Program-made: the position numbers and the translations under genes
The notes under the pieces: generated by a model
What the model was told of the DNA's origin: nothing
The model's input: only the letters and a program-made list of their open reading frames with translations
Databases searched by the model: none
Assembly (NCBI GenBank): GCA_965203685.1
Contig: OZ241908.1
Location: 4,650,001-4,714,000, forward strand
Reading direction: 5' to 3'
DNA from: VXYL01 sp965203685
Lineage (GTDB): Bacteria > Pseudomonadota > Gammaproteobacteria > Pseudomonadales > Azotimanducaceae
Length of the DNA: 64,000 nucleotides
Part shown: positions 41,655 through 50,377 of the stretch, piece by piece
Position numbering within the stretch: the first letter of the stretch is position 1
Layout of the letters: each line of letters begins with the position of its first letter

Positions 41655-42704
41655 CTACTTCGCCGACCGACCCTTACCGTAAACAAACACGCCTCCCGCG
41701 TCGAAAGTGGTGCGAACTGGGTCGCCGACACCGATGCCGCACAGGTTCGCGACGCTGGCTCGCAGAGTCTCACCCCCCGCTTCCACGAGCACCAAGTAGC
41801 GGCCCCCAAGGAAGCGCACGTCCTGGACCGTTCCCGCAGCGCGTCCGCCGTCCTCGGCCTTGACTAGCGTGACAGCGTTGGGACGGATCAGGACGACAGC
41901 CTCGCCATCTGGTGTCCTGGCGAAATCGCCGCCGAGCAACCCAAAGGCCGTGGTCACACCTGCCGCGGACACCGTGCCCGCCAACTGCTGCGTCTCGCCG
42001 AAGAGCGCCGCCACGGCGCGGTCCGCCGGGCGGCGCCAGATCTCCTCAGGAGTACCGACCTGCGCGATGCGGCCGCCGTCCATGACAGCGATGCGATCCG
42101 CGAGTTCGAGCGCCTCCTCCGGGTCGTGCGTGACGATCACGGCGATCGTGCCGGACTGCCGCAGTACATGGCGTGCGTCCTCGCGCAATGTGCGGCGCAG
42201 ACGGGCGTCGACGTTGGCGAACGGCTCGTCGAGGAGCATCACGCGCGGCGACGGCGCCAACGAGCGCGCCAACGCGACGCGCTGCTGTTGGCCGCCTGAC
42301 AGCGTGTCCGGGTAGCGATCCGCGAACGCGCTCAAGCCCACGGCGTCGAGGCCTGTCTCGGCAGCGGTCCGGCGTTCCCGGGGCGACATGTCGCGCAAAC
42401 CGAACGCGACGTTGTCGAGCACCGTCTTGTGGGGAAAGAGCACGTGTTCCTGGAAGACAAGGCCAACCGGCCTTTGCTCCGGCGCGGGGTGTCTGCCGGG
42501 TGAGCACAGCACCTCGCCATCGAGCCGGATTTCGCCGGCCTGAAGGCGCTCGAGCCCGGCGGCCAAGCGCAGCAGCGTCGTCTTGCCGCTGCCCGATGCT
42601 CCGAGGAGACAGGTGACCTCGCCCGGCGCCGCACCTAATGTCACATCGCGCAGGACTTCCTCGCTCGCGTAGCGATGCGAGACATCCTTGAAGTCCAAGC
42701 CCAT
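41655..42704 (-). CDS. fbpC: iron(III) ABC transporter ATP-binding protein
   Basis: A 349-residue ATPase of the FbpC/PotA type. Walker A is GASGSGKT, the signature is LSGGQQQR and Walker B is VMLLDEPFANVD. A C-terminal TOBE-like beta domain follows (VVLIRPNAVTLV). It energises import of ferric ions delivered by FbpA. ATG 42704 is chosen by homology. It is divergent from the permease gene, with 206 bases between starts. The binding protein is encoded at 33892 on the same strand. Confidence 0.9.
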   Translation of the reverse strand: MGLDFKDVSHRYASEEVLRDVTLGAAPGEVTCLLGASGSGKTTLLRLAAGLERLQAGEIRLDGEVLCSPGRHPAPEQRPVGLVFQEHVLFPHKTVLDNVAFGLRDMSPRERRTAAETGLDAVGLSAFADRYPDTLSGGQQQRVALARSLAPSPRVMLLDEPFANVDARLRRTLREDARHVLRQSGTIAVIVTHDPEEALELADRIAVMDGGRIAQVGTPEEIWRRPADRAVAALFGETQQLAGTVSAAGVTTAFGLLGGDFARTPDGEAVVLIRPNAVTLVKAEDGGRAAGTVQDVRFLGGRYLVLVEAGGETLRASVANLCGIGVGDPVRTTFDAGGVFVYGKGRSAK

Positions 42705-42910
42705 GGTTGGGGAGTATAAGCACCGTCCAGATCGCGCCATGGCGTTCATAATCGCGCCAACACGGCACCGGTCACACAATTGGCTACGGACATCGCGGCC
42801 CGATTTGCCAGCATCGAAGCGTCGTCACGTCCCGTTGTTCTCGTGGACTTGCTGGTCCGTCACCACGGGCTCGCACGGCGAACGACGCAGCACTGTCGCA
42901 GGCCAACGCC

Positions 42911-44548
42911 GTGAGCCGGATCTGGACCATCGGCTCGTGGCTGATCGCCGCCATCGTTGCGGCACCGATCGCAGTCGTGCTGTTCGCCCTGGTGGCTCCG
43001 CCAAGCCCGACGTGGTCGCACCTCCGCGAGACGGTACTGACCGGTTACATCGTGAACACGGCCGTGCTCACCGTGGCCGTCGGCCTACTGAGCGCGGTCA
43101 TCGGAATTGCCTGCGCCTGGACGGTGGCCACCCGGGACTTCCCAGGCAGGCGGATCCTGTCCTGGGCGCTGGTCTTGCCCTTGGCGACGCCCGCATACGT
43201 GGTCGCCTACGTCTATACCGATCTCCTGGAGTTCGCGGGCCCCGTGCAGACGGCGTTGCGCGCGCTCACCGGCTGGGGGTTAAGGGACTACGCTTTTCCG
43301 CCGATCCGCTCGCTCGGCGGTGCCGCGGTGGTGCTGAGCCTGGTGCTCTACCCCTACGTGTACCTGCTCGCACGCACGGCCTTCGAGACCCAGGCGGCAT
43401 CTCTCGTGGACGCCGCCCGCGTGCTCGGCGCAGGCTCCACGCGGGCGTTCTACACCATTGCGCTGCCCGCCTCTCGCCCGGTGGTGGCTGGCGGCATTGC
43501 GCTCGCGATGATGGAGACGGTGGCCGATTACGGCGTGGTCGACTACTTCGGCATCTCCACGTTCACCACCGGCATCTTCAGAACCTGGTTTGCGCTCGGC
43601 GACCGTGGCGCGGCGGTGCAACTTGCCGGCTGGCTGTTCGTCGTGGTCGCCCTGCTCATCGTCGCCGAGCAGGCCGCACGCCGTGGCGGTTTCAGCAACC
43701 CCGTCGCAAGATCCGCAACCGCCGTTCCCGCCCGGCTTTCAGGCGCCCGGGCATGGCTCGCTACGCTGGGTTGTGCGCTGCCGCTCATCCTCGGCCTGAT
43801 CGTCCCGGCGGCCGTGCTCGCGCAATACGCCTTCGAGACCGGCGATCCACTGCTCGGCCGCGGTTTCGGCGATTTTGTGACCACCACCTTCGGCGTTGCC
43901 GGCACGAGCGCCGTGCTCGCGACGCTCCTCGCCCTTTGGTTGGCCTACGGTGTGCGGCTGAATCCGCGCCCGGCCAATCGCCTAGCCATGCGCACGGCAA
44001 CGCTAGGCTATGCGCTGCCCGGCGCGGTTCTGGCGGTTGGCGTACTGGTGCCCTTGACCGGCATGGACAAGGCGCTAGCGCGATTCCTGAACGCCCAGTT
44101 CGACCTCGGCGTAGGCCTGCTGCTCACGGGCACGGCCGCCGCGCTCGTGTTCGCCTACCTCGCACGATTCCTGACCGTCGCCTACAACGCCTGCCAAGGT
44201 GGCCTCGACAAGGTGCATCGCCGCCTGGACGACGCCGCGCGCAGCCTCGGCGCGCGACCCAACCGCGTGCTCCGCGAGGTCCACGTCCCGCTCATGCGCG
44301 GCGCGGTGGCAAGCGCGGTCCTGCTGGTCTTCATCGACGTCACCAAGGAGCTGCCGGCCACCTTGATCCTGCGCCCGTTCAACTTCGAGACCCTTGCGAC
44401 CCGCGTCTATCGGCTGGCTTCGGACGAACGACTGGCCGAGGCATCGACGGCGGCACTCGCCATCATCGGTCTTGGCCTGCTGCCGGCGCTCCTGCTTGGA
44501 GTTTCGTCGATGCGCCTGCGCCGACCCTGGCGCGGTCAGGCGGGGTAA
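42911..44548 (+). CDS. fbpB: iron(III) ABC transporter permease
   Basis: A 545-residue permease with two fused BPD_transp_1 halves and about twelve transmembrane helices, the arrangement of FbpB/SfuB. Each half has the EAA-loop pattern (ARVLGAGSTRAFYTIALPASRP and ARSLGARPNRVLREVHVPLMR), which contacts the ATPase. GTG 42911 is used as start. It is followed nine bases later by selO on the same strand. It should work with the ATPase at 41655 and the binding protein at 33892. Confidence 0.9.
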   Translation: MSRIWTIGSWLIAAIVAAPIAVVLFALVAPPSPTWSHLRETVLTGYIVNTAVLTVAVGLLSAVIGIACAWTVATRDFPGRRILSWALVLPLATPAYVVAYVYTDLLEFAGPVQTALRALTGWGLRDYAFPPIRSLGGAAVVLSLVLYPYVYLLARTAFETQAASLVDAARVLGAGSTRAFYTIALPASRPVVAGGIALAMMETVADYGVVDYFGISTFTTGIFRTWFALGDRGAAVQLAGWLFVVVALLIVAEQAARRGGFSNPVARSATAVPARLSGARAWLATLGCALPLILGLIVPAAVLAQYAFETGDPLLGRGFGDFVTTTFGVAGTSAVLATLLALWLAYGVRLNPRPANRLAMRTATLGYALPGAVLAVGVLVPLTGMDKALARFLNAQFDLGVGLLLTGTAAALVFAYLARFLTVAYNACQGGLDKVHRRLDDAARSLGARPNRVLREVHVPLMRGAVASAVLLVFIDVTKELPATLILRPFNFETLATRVYRLASDERLAEASTAALAIIGLGLLPALLLGVSSMRLRRPWRGQAG

Positions 44549-44557
44549 GATGCGCCC

Positions 44558-46165
44558 ATGGTCGCCCTATCCACAGCAACGCCTTCGATCGAAGAACACC
44601 TTGCGGAGCTGAGCTTCGACAATCGTTTCGTCGCCGAACTGCCCGCCGATCCCGAGTCGAAGAACTACCGTCGCCAAGTTGCCGCCTGCTACTCGCACGT
44701 GGATCCGACCCCCGTATCCGGACCGCGACTGATCGGCTGGTCGCCCGAGGTCGCGGCGCTACTCGACCTGCCCGCCGATCCCGGCGATGGGGAAGCCCTC
44801 TCCGAGGTGTTCGCTGGCAACCGGCTGCTACCCGGCATGCAACCGATCGCCACGTGCTACGGCGGACACCAGTTCGGCAACTGGGCGGGACAGCTAGGCG
44901 ACGGGCGCGCCATCAACTTGGGCGAGATCGTCAACAAGAAGGGCGAGCGTTGGACGCTGCAGCTTAAGGGGGCGGGCCCGACGCCTTATTCGCGCACCGC
45001 CGACGGACTCGCCGTGCTGCGGTCGTCGCTGCGCGAGTTCCTGTGCAGCGAAGCCATGTTCCACCTCGGCGTGCCGACGACGCGGGCGCTGTCGCTGACC
45101 CTCACCGGCGAGGAGGTGGTCCGGGACATCCTCTACGACGGCCATCCCGCTCCGGAGCCCGGTGCCGTGGTCTGTCGGGTCGCACCGTCGTTCACCCGCT
45201 TCGGCCACTTCGAGATCCTGGCGGCCCGGCGCGATACCGAGCTATTGCGCCAGTTGCTCGACTTCACGATCGCAACCGACTATCCCCACCTCACCGCCAC
45301 GGATGCCAAGGCGCGCTACCTCGCCTGGTTCGACGAGGTCACGCGGCAGACCGCCGACATGGTCGTGCATTGGATGCGCGTCGGTTTCGTACACGGGGTG
45401 ATGAACACCGACAACATGTCCGTGCTAGGGCTCACGATCGACTACGGTCCCTACGGCTGGCTCGAGGACTACGACCCGAATTGGACGCCGAACACGACCG
45501 ACGCGGCGACCCGGCGCTACCGTTTCGGCCAGCAGCCCGCGGTGGCGCAGTGGAACCTCCTGCAACTTGCGAACGCCATCTACCCGCTGATCGGCGACGC
45601 CGAGCCCCTGAACGCGATCCTGGCCGGTTACGCCAAGCGCTACACGGAAGGCTCGCAGGCGATGACCGCCGACAAGCTTGGGCTTCTGGCCTACGTCGGT
45701 GAAGCGGACGAAGAACTCACGACGGAACTCTTCGGCCTGCTCGGCGAAGTCGAGACCGACATGACGCTCTTCTTCCGCAACCTCGCGCAAGTCGACCCTC
45801 GCGCACCGTCACCCGCACCATTGGAGGAGGCGTACTACCAGCCGTCGCAGTTGACGCCCGCATATCGCGAACGACAGATCGCCTGGCTCGAGAGGTACGC
45901 CAAGCGCGTCCTGCGCGAGGGCCGGCCCGACGCCGTTCGCATTGCCCAGATGAACAGCACGAATCCCCGGTACGTGCTGCGCAACTACCTGGCGCAACTG
46001 GCGATCGACAAGGCTGAGGCCGGCGACTACACGATGGTGGGCGAACTGCTCGACGTCATGCGGCGTCCCTACGACGAGCAGCCCGGCCGCGAACAGTTCG
46101 CCGCCAAGCGCCCGGACTGGGCACGTCAACGGCCCGGTTGCTCCATGCTGTCCTGCAGTTCATAG
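44558..46165 (+). CDS. selO: protein adenylyltransferase SelO
   Basis: A 535-residue pseudokinase-fold AMP-transferase that AMPylates proteins on Ser, Thr or Tyr in redox homeostasis. Motifs include ATCYGGHQFGNWAGQLGDGRA, LKGAGPTPYSRTADG, VHGVMNTDNMSVLGLTIDYGPYG and MNSTNPRYVLRNYLAQ. The C terminus ends in C-S-S, with cysteine where eukaryotic and some bacterial SelO have selenocysteine. The protein is somewhat longer than most. The next gene follows after ten bases. Confidence 0.95.
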   Translation: MVALSTATPSIEEHLAELSFDNRFVAELPADPESKNYRRQVAACYSHVDPTPVSGPRLIGWSPEVAALLDLPADPGDGEALSEVFAGNRLLPGMQPIATCYGGHQFGNWAGQLGDGRAINLGEIVNKKGERWTLQLKGAGPTPYSRTADGLAVLRSSLREFLCSEAMFHLGVPTTRALSLTLTGEEVVRDILYDGHPAPEPGAVVCRVAPSFTRFGHFEILAARRDTELLRQLLDFTIATDYPHLTATDAKARYLAWFDEVTRQTADMVVHWMRVGFVHGVMNTDNMSVLGLTIDYGPYGWLEDYDPNWTPNTTDAATRRYRFGQQPAVAQWNLLQLANAIYPLIGDAEPLNAILAGYAKRYTEGSQAMTADKLGLLAYVGEADEELTTELFGLLGEVETDMTLFFRNLAQVDPRAPSPAPLEEAYYQPSQLTPAYRERQIAWLERYAKRVLREGRPDAVRIAQMNSTNPRYVLRNYLAQLAIDKAEAGDYTMVGELLDVMRRPYDEQPGREQFAAKRPDWARQRPGCSMLSCSS

Positions 46166-46175
46166 GACAAGTTCC

Positions 46176-46901
46176 GTGCGCTCGCCCGGGTGGACACTCA
46201 TCACGGCGCTAGCCATGGTCGCCACGCTAACGCTGGCGCAACCGAACGAGACCGACCTCACGCCCATGGACAGGATGATCACCGAGATCCAGGCCGATGC
46301 GAAACGGACGGCCTTGTACACCGGGCAGATGCAGATCAGCGCGCCGGTGATCGACGCGCTGCGCGACACGCCCCGCGAGGACTTCGTGCCCGCGCGCACC
46401 CGCTCACTGGCCTACGCCAACCACCCGCTGCCGATCGGCCACGGCCAGACCATCTCGCAGCCGTTCATCGTCGCCATCATGACGGACGTACTAGACGTCA
46501 AGTCCCACCACCGCGTGCTGGAAATCGGCACCGGGTCCGGCTACCAGGCGGCGGTCCTGTCGCACTTGGCCTCGGAGGTCTACAGCATCGAAATCGTGCC
46601 GGAGTTGGCGGTCGAGGCACGAGAGCGACTCGAGACGCTCGGCTACGCCAACGTCGACGTCCGGATCGGTGATGGCTGGTATGGGTGGCCGGAGCACGCG
46701 CCTTTCGACGCGGTGATCGTGACGGCCGTGGCGGACGAGATCCCACCAGCGTTGGTCGAACAACTGACCGACGACGGTCGCCTCGTCATGCCGGTGGGCG
46801 ACACGGACGGGTTCCAGGAACTCATCGTGTACACCAAGCGCGACGGCGAAACAACGACGCTCTTCCCCGTGCGCTTCGTGCCGTTGACCGGGGACCACTA
46901 A
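46176..46901 (+). CDS. pcm: exported protein-L-isoaspartate O-methyltransferase
   Basis: A 241-residue methyltransferase with the Pcm SAM-binding motif VLEIGTGSGYQAAVLSHLA and the family segment PLPIGHGQTISQPFIVAIM. It begins with a signal peptide (LITALAMVATLTLAQ), which normal cytoplasmic Pcm lacks, so it should act in the periplasm, where SAM is not known to be available. GTG 46176 is the start used. Convergent with the PhyH gene at 46923. Confidence 0.85.
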   Translation: MRSPGWTLITALAMVATLTLAQPNETDLTPMDRMITEIQADAKRTALYTGQMQISAPVIDALRDTPREDFVPARTRSLAYANHPLPIGHGQTISQPFIVAIMTDVLDVKSHHRVLEIGTGSGYQAAVLSHLASEVYSIEIVPELAVEARERLETLGYANVDVRIGDGWYGWPEHAPFDAVIVTAVADEIPPALVEQLTDDGRLVMPVGDTDGFQELIVYTKRDGETTTLFPVRFVPLTGDH

Positions 46902-46922
46902 GTAAGCCGCAGGAAGTCCACT

Positions 46923-47720
46923 TCAACGGTGGCCCATCGTCTCCCGAACCATGCGGTCGAGATCACGCTGACGCTTCACCGCCTCGGGTTCTAGATCGGA
47001 CTCGGCCGGGATGTCCTGACCAAAGTGGCCGTAGTCGTCGACGCCGCAGACCAGCAACGCCGTGTCGCGGTCGTGCTGGGTCTGGCGCATGTGCGTGGCG
47101 ATGTATTGCGCATTGAAGCCGATGCGACGCTCGTCGCTCCGGTTCGGCAGCGACGGGTGCAGGGTCCAGCCGTGATGGAACGAGGCTTCGCCGGGGTTCA
47201 GTTCGCACGCCACCGCCACCGACTCGTCAACGCTCTCGACGGTCTGGCCTTGGTACAGCACGTTGTCGTCGTTGCGGGTGGTCCGGTGTCCTTGATGTCC
47301 GGACAGATGGCTGCCGGGAACCATGCGCATGCAGCCGTTTACGACCTTCGCGGGCGATAGCGCCAGCCACATCGAGACCTGGTCGTCGCCGTCCAAGCTC
47401 CAGTAGGCGAGATCCTGATGCCAGCTCACGAACGTGGGCGTATGCGGTTCCTTGACGATGTACGTCGCGTTCCACAGCAGCACGTTGGGTCCCACCAGCG
47501 CCTTGACGACGTCCAGCACCCGCGCGTGCGTCGCTAGTTCGAGCGGCGAGCGCAGGATCGTGTGGACCTTCGCTTGGTAGTGCAGGTGGCCGAACGACGC
47601 TTCCGCGACCAGCATCCGGGCCCGGTGCCCCGCGGTCTCCTTGCTGTCGAGAACCGGGACGCCCGCGACGAATCCGTCCCGCTTGAAACGCGTGACAACG
47701 GCATCGGCCGGCTCATGCAT
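46923..47720 (-). CDS. phytanoyl-CoA dioxygenase-family protein (second of overlapping pair)
   Basis: A 265-residue Fe/2-oxoglutarate dioxygenase. The iron motif is H101-Q-D103 (SWHQDLAYW), followed by GCMRMVPGSHLSGHQGH and SFHHGWTLHPSLPNRSDERRIGFN with the distal histidine and arginine. ATG 47720 is preceded by GGAGG and overlaps the end of the next upstream gene by 8 bases; ATG 47738 is an alternative. Relatives hydroxylate amino acid- or polyketide-derived compounds. The substrate is unknown. Confidence 0.88.
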   Translation of the reverse strand: MHEPADAVVTRFKRDGFVAGVPVLDSKETAGHRARMLVAEASFGHLHYQAKVHTILRSPLELATHARVLDVVKALVGPNVLLWNATYIVKEPHTPTFVSWHQDLAYWSLDGDDQVSMWLALSPAKVVNGCMRMVPGSHLSGHQGHRTTRNDDNVLYQGQTVESVDESVAVACELNPGEASFHHGWTLHPSLPNRSDERRIGFNAQYIATHMRQTQHDRDTALLVCGVDDYGHFGQDIPAESDLEPEAVKRQRDLDRMVRETMGHR

Positions 47721-48495
47721 GGGCGCCTCCGACGACATCGCGGAGCGCCGGCCAATCACGCCAAATGTCGAGCATCGAAGCGACGCGATGACTGCCGAGG
47801 CTCCGAACAGCAAGGCGGAAGAAGCACATGTAGCGGATGTCCCCCGACAGGTTCGGCGAGGCGGTGTGGGCCACTTGGTAGTGGGCGAGGACGATGTCGC
47901 CCGCATGGCCCCGGACTGGCACGGGTTTGGGGAGGCGAACGCCCAGGCCACCTACGGCGCCACCTTGTAGGCTATTGACGCCGTGATCGCGGAAGTAGCG
48001 TTGCAGCCGGTGATGCGTCCCCGGCCAGACCGTGAAATTGCCGCTGAGCGGCTCGCGCACATCGCTCAGCATGATGCCGAGCAACAGCGTGAAGTTGCGC
48101 ACCACGCCGTCGTCGGGAACGCCGTTTTGCGGCGTGTGGTAGCCGTCGATGTGAGGGTCCGAGACCTTTCGGGGTGTGCCTTCCGGCCGCGGGAAGCGCA
48201 ATGCGATCTGACACTGCCGTGGCCTTGCCGTACGACGGTCGCCCAACAGCGCCCGGACGAGGCCCCAAACCGCGGGCGTCGTGGCGAGACGCAACAGCCG
48301 CGGATCCGCTCGTAACTCCGCGCAAAACGTCTGGTTGTTGAACCGTACCAACTCGTCGCGGTCGATCCCGGAGCCGAGGGAATGGTTGATCGCGCGCCGG
48401 GCGCGGATGAGCACGCGCGGCGGCACCACCCCCGGCACATGCAAGAACCCGTCCCGAACGAACCGGCTCTTCTGCTCCGCGGTCAAAGTCGCCAC
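47713..48495 (-). CDS. phytanoyl-CoA dioxygenase-family protein (first of overlapping pair)
   Basis: A 260-residue Fe/2-oxoglutarate dioxygenase with H115-I-D117 (SDPHIDGYH), NFTVWPGTHHRLQRYF, AHYQVAHTASPN (H210) and R221. It overlaps the second PhyH gene, so the two probably act on one pathway as a pair. It is divergent from the LivJ-like gene. The two are different subfamilies rather than recent duplicates. Confidence 0.88.
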   Translation of the reverse strand: MATLTAEQKSRFVRDGFLHVPGVVPPRVLIRARRAINHSLGSGIDRDELVRFNNQTFCAELRADPRLLRLATTPAVWGLVRALLGDRRTARPRQCQIALRFPRPEGTPRKVSDPHIDGYHTPQNGVPDDGVVRNFTLLLGIMLSDVREPLSGNFTVWPGTHHRLQRYFRDHGVNSLQGGAVGGLGVRLPKPVPVRGHAGDIVLAHYQVAHTASPNLSGDIRYMCFFRLAVRSLGSHRVASMLDIWRDWPALRDVVGGAHA

Positions 48496-48592
48496 TTAAG
48501 GAGCCCCCGCACGGCAACGTCGCCACCATAGCGCAACGACCGGCCTTTCCGTAAGCTTCGCCCGCACTGAACGTACGTTCGCGGAGGACTCG

Positions 48593-49798
48593 ATGAGAAC
48601 CATCGCCGCAGTTCTTGCATCCGCCTTGCTCGCCGCCCTCGCCGGCTGCGGTACGGGCGAGACTCCGTCTTCGGAGGATGCCGCCACGCCCGAGGTCGAC
48701 GGCGTCACCGACGACGAGGTCGTCTTCGGCACGCACAGCGACCTGACCGGCCCCATCGCCATCTGGGGTACCGGCATCGTCAACGGCCTGCGGATGCGAT
48801 TCGACGAAGCCAACGGCGCGGGCGGCGTGCACGGCCGACAGATCCGCCTGGTCGTCGAAGACACGCAGTACCAAGTGCCCAAGGCGATCTCCGCGGCCAA
48901 CAAGCTGATCAACCGCGACAAGGTGTTCGCCTTCATCATGGCCGTGGGCACGCAGACCAACATCGCCGCGATGAAGCAGCAATTGCCCGCGGGCGTGCCG
49001 AACCTGTTTCCCGGTACCGGGGCGCGGGCCATGGTGGAGCCCTTCCAGGAACTCGTCGTGAGCCAGATGGGCCTGTACTACGAGGAGATCCGCGCCGGCG
49101 TCAAATACTTCATCGAAGAGAAAGGCCGGACCACCCCGTGCGCGATCTACCACGACAGCGACTACGGCATCGAGATCCTCGACGGCGCTCGCGACCAGGC
49201 CGAAGAGATGGGTCTCACCCTCGCCGCGACATCCGCCCACAAGCCAACGGACGTCGAGTTCACCGCCGCCGTGCTGCGACTACGCGAGGCGGGCTGCGAC
49301 CTGGTGATGGTGGGTCTCGTCCACCGAGACACCATCCTGGCCCTCGAGGCCGCGCGCAAGATGGGCTGGGACGATGTCGCCTGGGTCGGCAACGAAGCCG
49401 CCTACGGGCAAGTCATCGCGGACCAGAAGAGCGGCTCCGGCGAAGGCTACTACGCCTTCGTTCCGATCCCGCTGGTGTACGAAGACGACGAGACCCTGTC
49501 GCCGGAGGTGCGCGATTGGCTCGTCGCCTACCGCGAGCGTTTCGGCGAGCCGCCGAACTTGCCCGCCATGGTGGGCTACCGCGGCGCGGACCTCGCGGTG
49601 CGTGCGATGGAGATCGCGGGGCGCGACCTGACCCGGGAAACCATGATCGCCGCGATCGAGTCCATGAGCGAATACACGGACCTCTTCGGCAACAAGCTCA
49701 CGTTCGGGCCGGGCGACCACAAGGGCGTGGACTCGTCCTCGCTGTCGCAGATCCAGAACGGCCGCTGGGTGACGCTTGACACCTCGATCACCTACTGA
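48593..49798 (+). CDS. branched-chain-type ABC transporter substrate-binding lipoprotein
   Basis: A 401-residue periplasmic binding protein of the LivJ/Leu-Ile-Val family with lipobox LAALAGC. The core DDEVVFGTHSDLTGPIAIWG, GRQIRLVVEDTQYQVPKA and DLVMVGLVHRDTILAL are typical. No livHMGF permease or ATPase genes are close, so it is an orphan component here. GGAGG precedes ATG 48593. Confidence 0.9.
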   Translation: MRTIAAVLASALLAALAGCGTGETPSSEDAATPEVDGVTDDEVVFGTHSDLTGPIAIWGTGIVNGLRMRFDEANGAGGVHGRQIRLVVEDTQYQVPKAISAANKLINRDKVFAFIMAVGTQTNIAAMKQQLPAGVPNLFPGTGARAMVEPFQELVVSQMGLYYEEIRAGVKYFIEEKGRTTPCAIYHDSDYGIEILDGARDQAEEMGLTLAATSAHKPTDVEFTAAVLRLREAGCDLVMVGLVHRDTILALEAARKMGWDDVAWVGNEAAYGQVIADQKSGSGEGYYAFVPIPLVYEDDETLSPEVRDWLVAYRERFGEPPNLPAMVGYRGADLAVRAMEIAGRDLTRETMIAAIESMSEYTDLFGNKLTFGPGDHKGVDSSSLSQIQNGRWVTLDTSITY

Positions 49799-49799
49799 C

Positions 49800-50366
49800 G
49801 TGGACGGTCCGCCGAAGGACCTCGCCGATGCCTACCTCGAAATCCTGTCCGGCATCGGCGAGGACGCGAGCCGCGAAGGCTTGCGTGATACCCCGCGTCG
49901 GGCGGCAAAGGCATTGGCGTTCCTGACGCGCGGGTACCGGCAAAGCCTCGAAGACGTCGTCAACAACGCGCTGTTCGAAACGCAACTCGACGAGATCGTT
50001 CTCGTCAAGGACATCGAACTGTATTCCCTTTGCGAGCATCACCTGCTGCCGTTCATCGGCAAGTGCCATGTCGGCTACCTGCCCCAGGGCCGTGTTCTGG
50101 GCCTGTCCAAGGTGGCCCGCATCGTCGACATGTTCGCGCGGCGGCTGCAGATCCAGGAAACCCTTACGCAACAGATCGCCACGACCATCATGGACGTCAC
50201 TGGCGCCGCCGGCGTCGGCGTCATCGTCGAGGCACAGCACCTGTGCATGTCCATGCGCGGCGTGGAGAAGCAGCACTCGACCATGAAGACGTCGGTGATG
50301 CTCGGACGGTTCCGCGACAGTCCGCCGACCCGGAGCGAGTTCCTGCAACTCGTTGGCACCGGCTAG
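49800..50366 (+). CDS. folE: GTP cyclohydrolase I
   Basis: A 188-residue type IA GTP cyclohydrolase, first step of tetrahydrofolate or biopterin synthesis. The zinc and catalytic motif SLCEHHLLPFIGKCHVGYLP and the final HLCMSMRGVEKQHSTMKTS are complete. GTG 49800 follows the upstream stop by one base; an in-frame TTG at 49776 would overlap the binding-protein gene. It is an unusual neighbour for an ABC binding protein. Confidence 0.94.
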   Translation: MDGPPKDLADAYLEILSGIGEDASREGLRDTPRRAAKALAFLTRGYRQSLEDVVNNALFETQLDEIVLVKDIELYSLCEHHLLPFIGKCHVGYLPQGRVLGLSKVARIVDMFARRLQIQETLTQQIATTIMDVTGAAGVGVIVEAQHLCMSMRGVEKQHSTMKTSVMLGRFRDSPPTRSEFLQLVGTG

Positions 50367-50377
50367 GACGTTCGGCC

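Noticed and set aside
42688..44967. 759-codon + strand frame overlapping the permease and selO genes
   Set aside because: The product is dominated by Arg/Pro/Gly with no fold; the permease and SelO frames have clear motifs.
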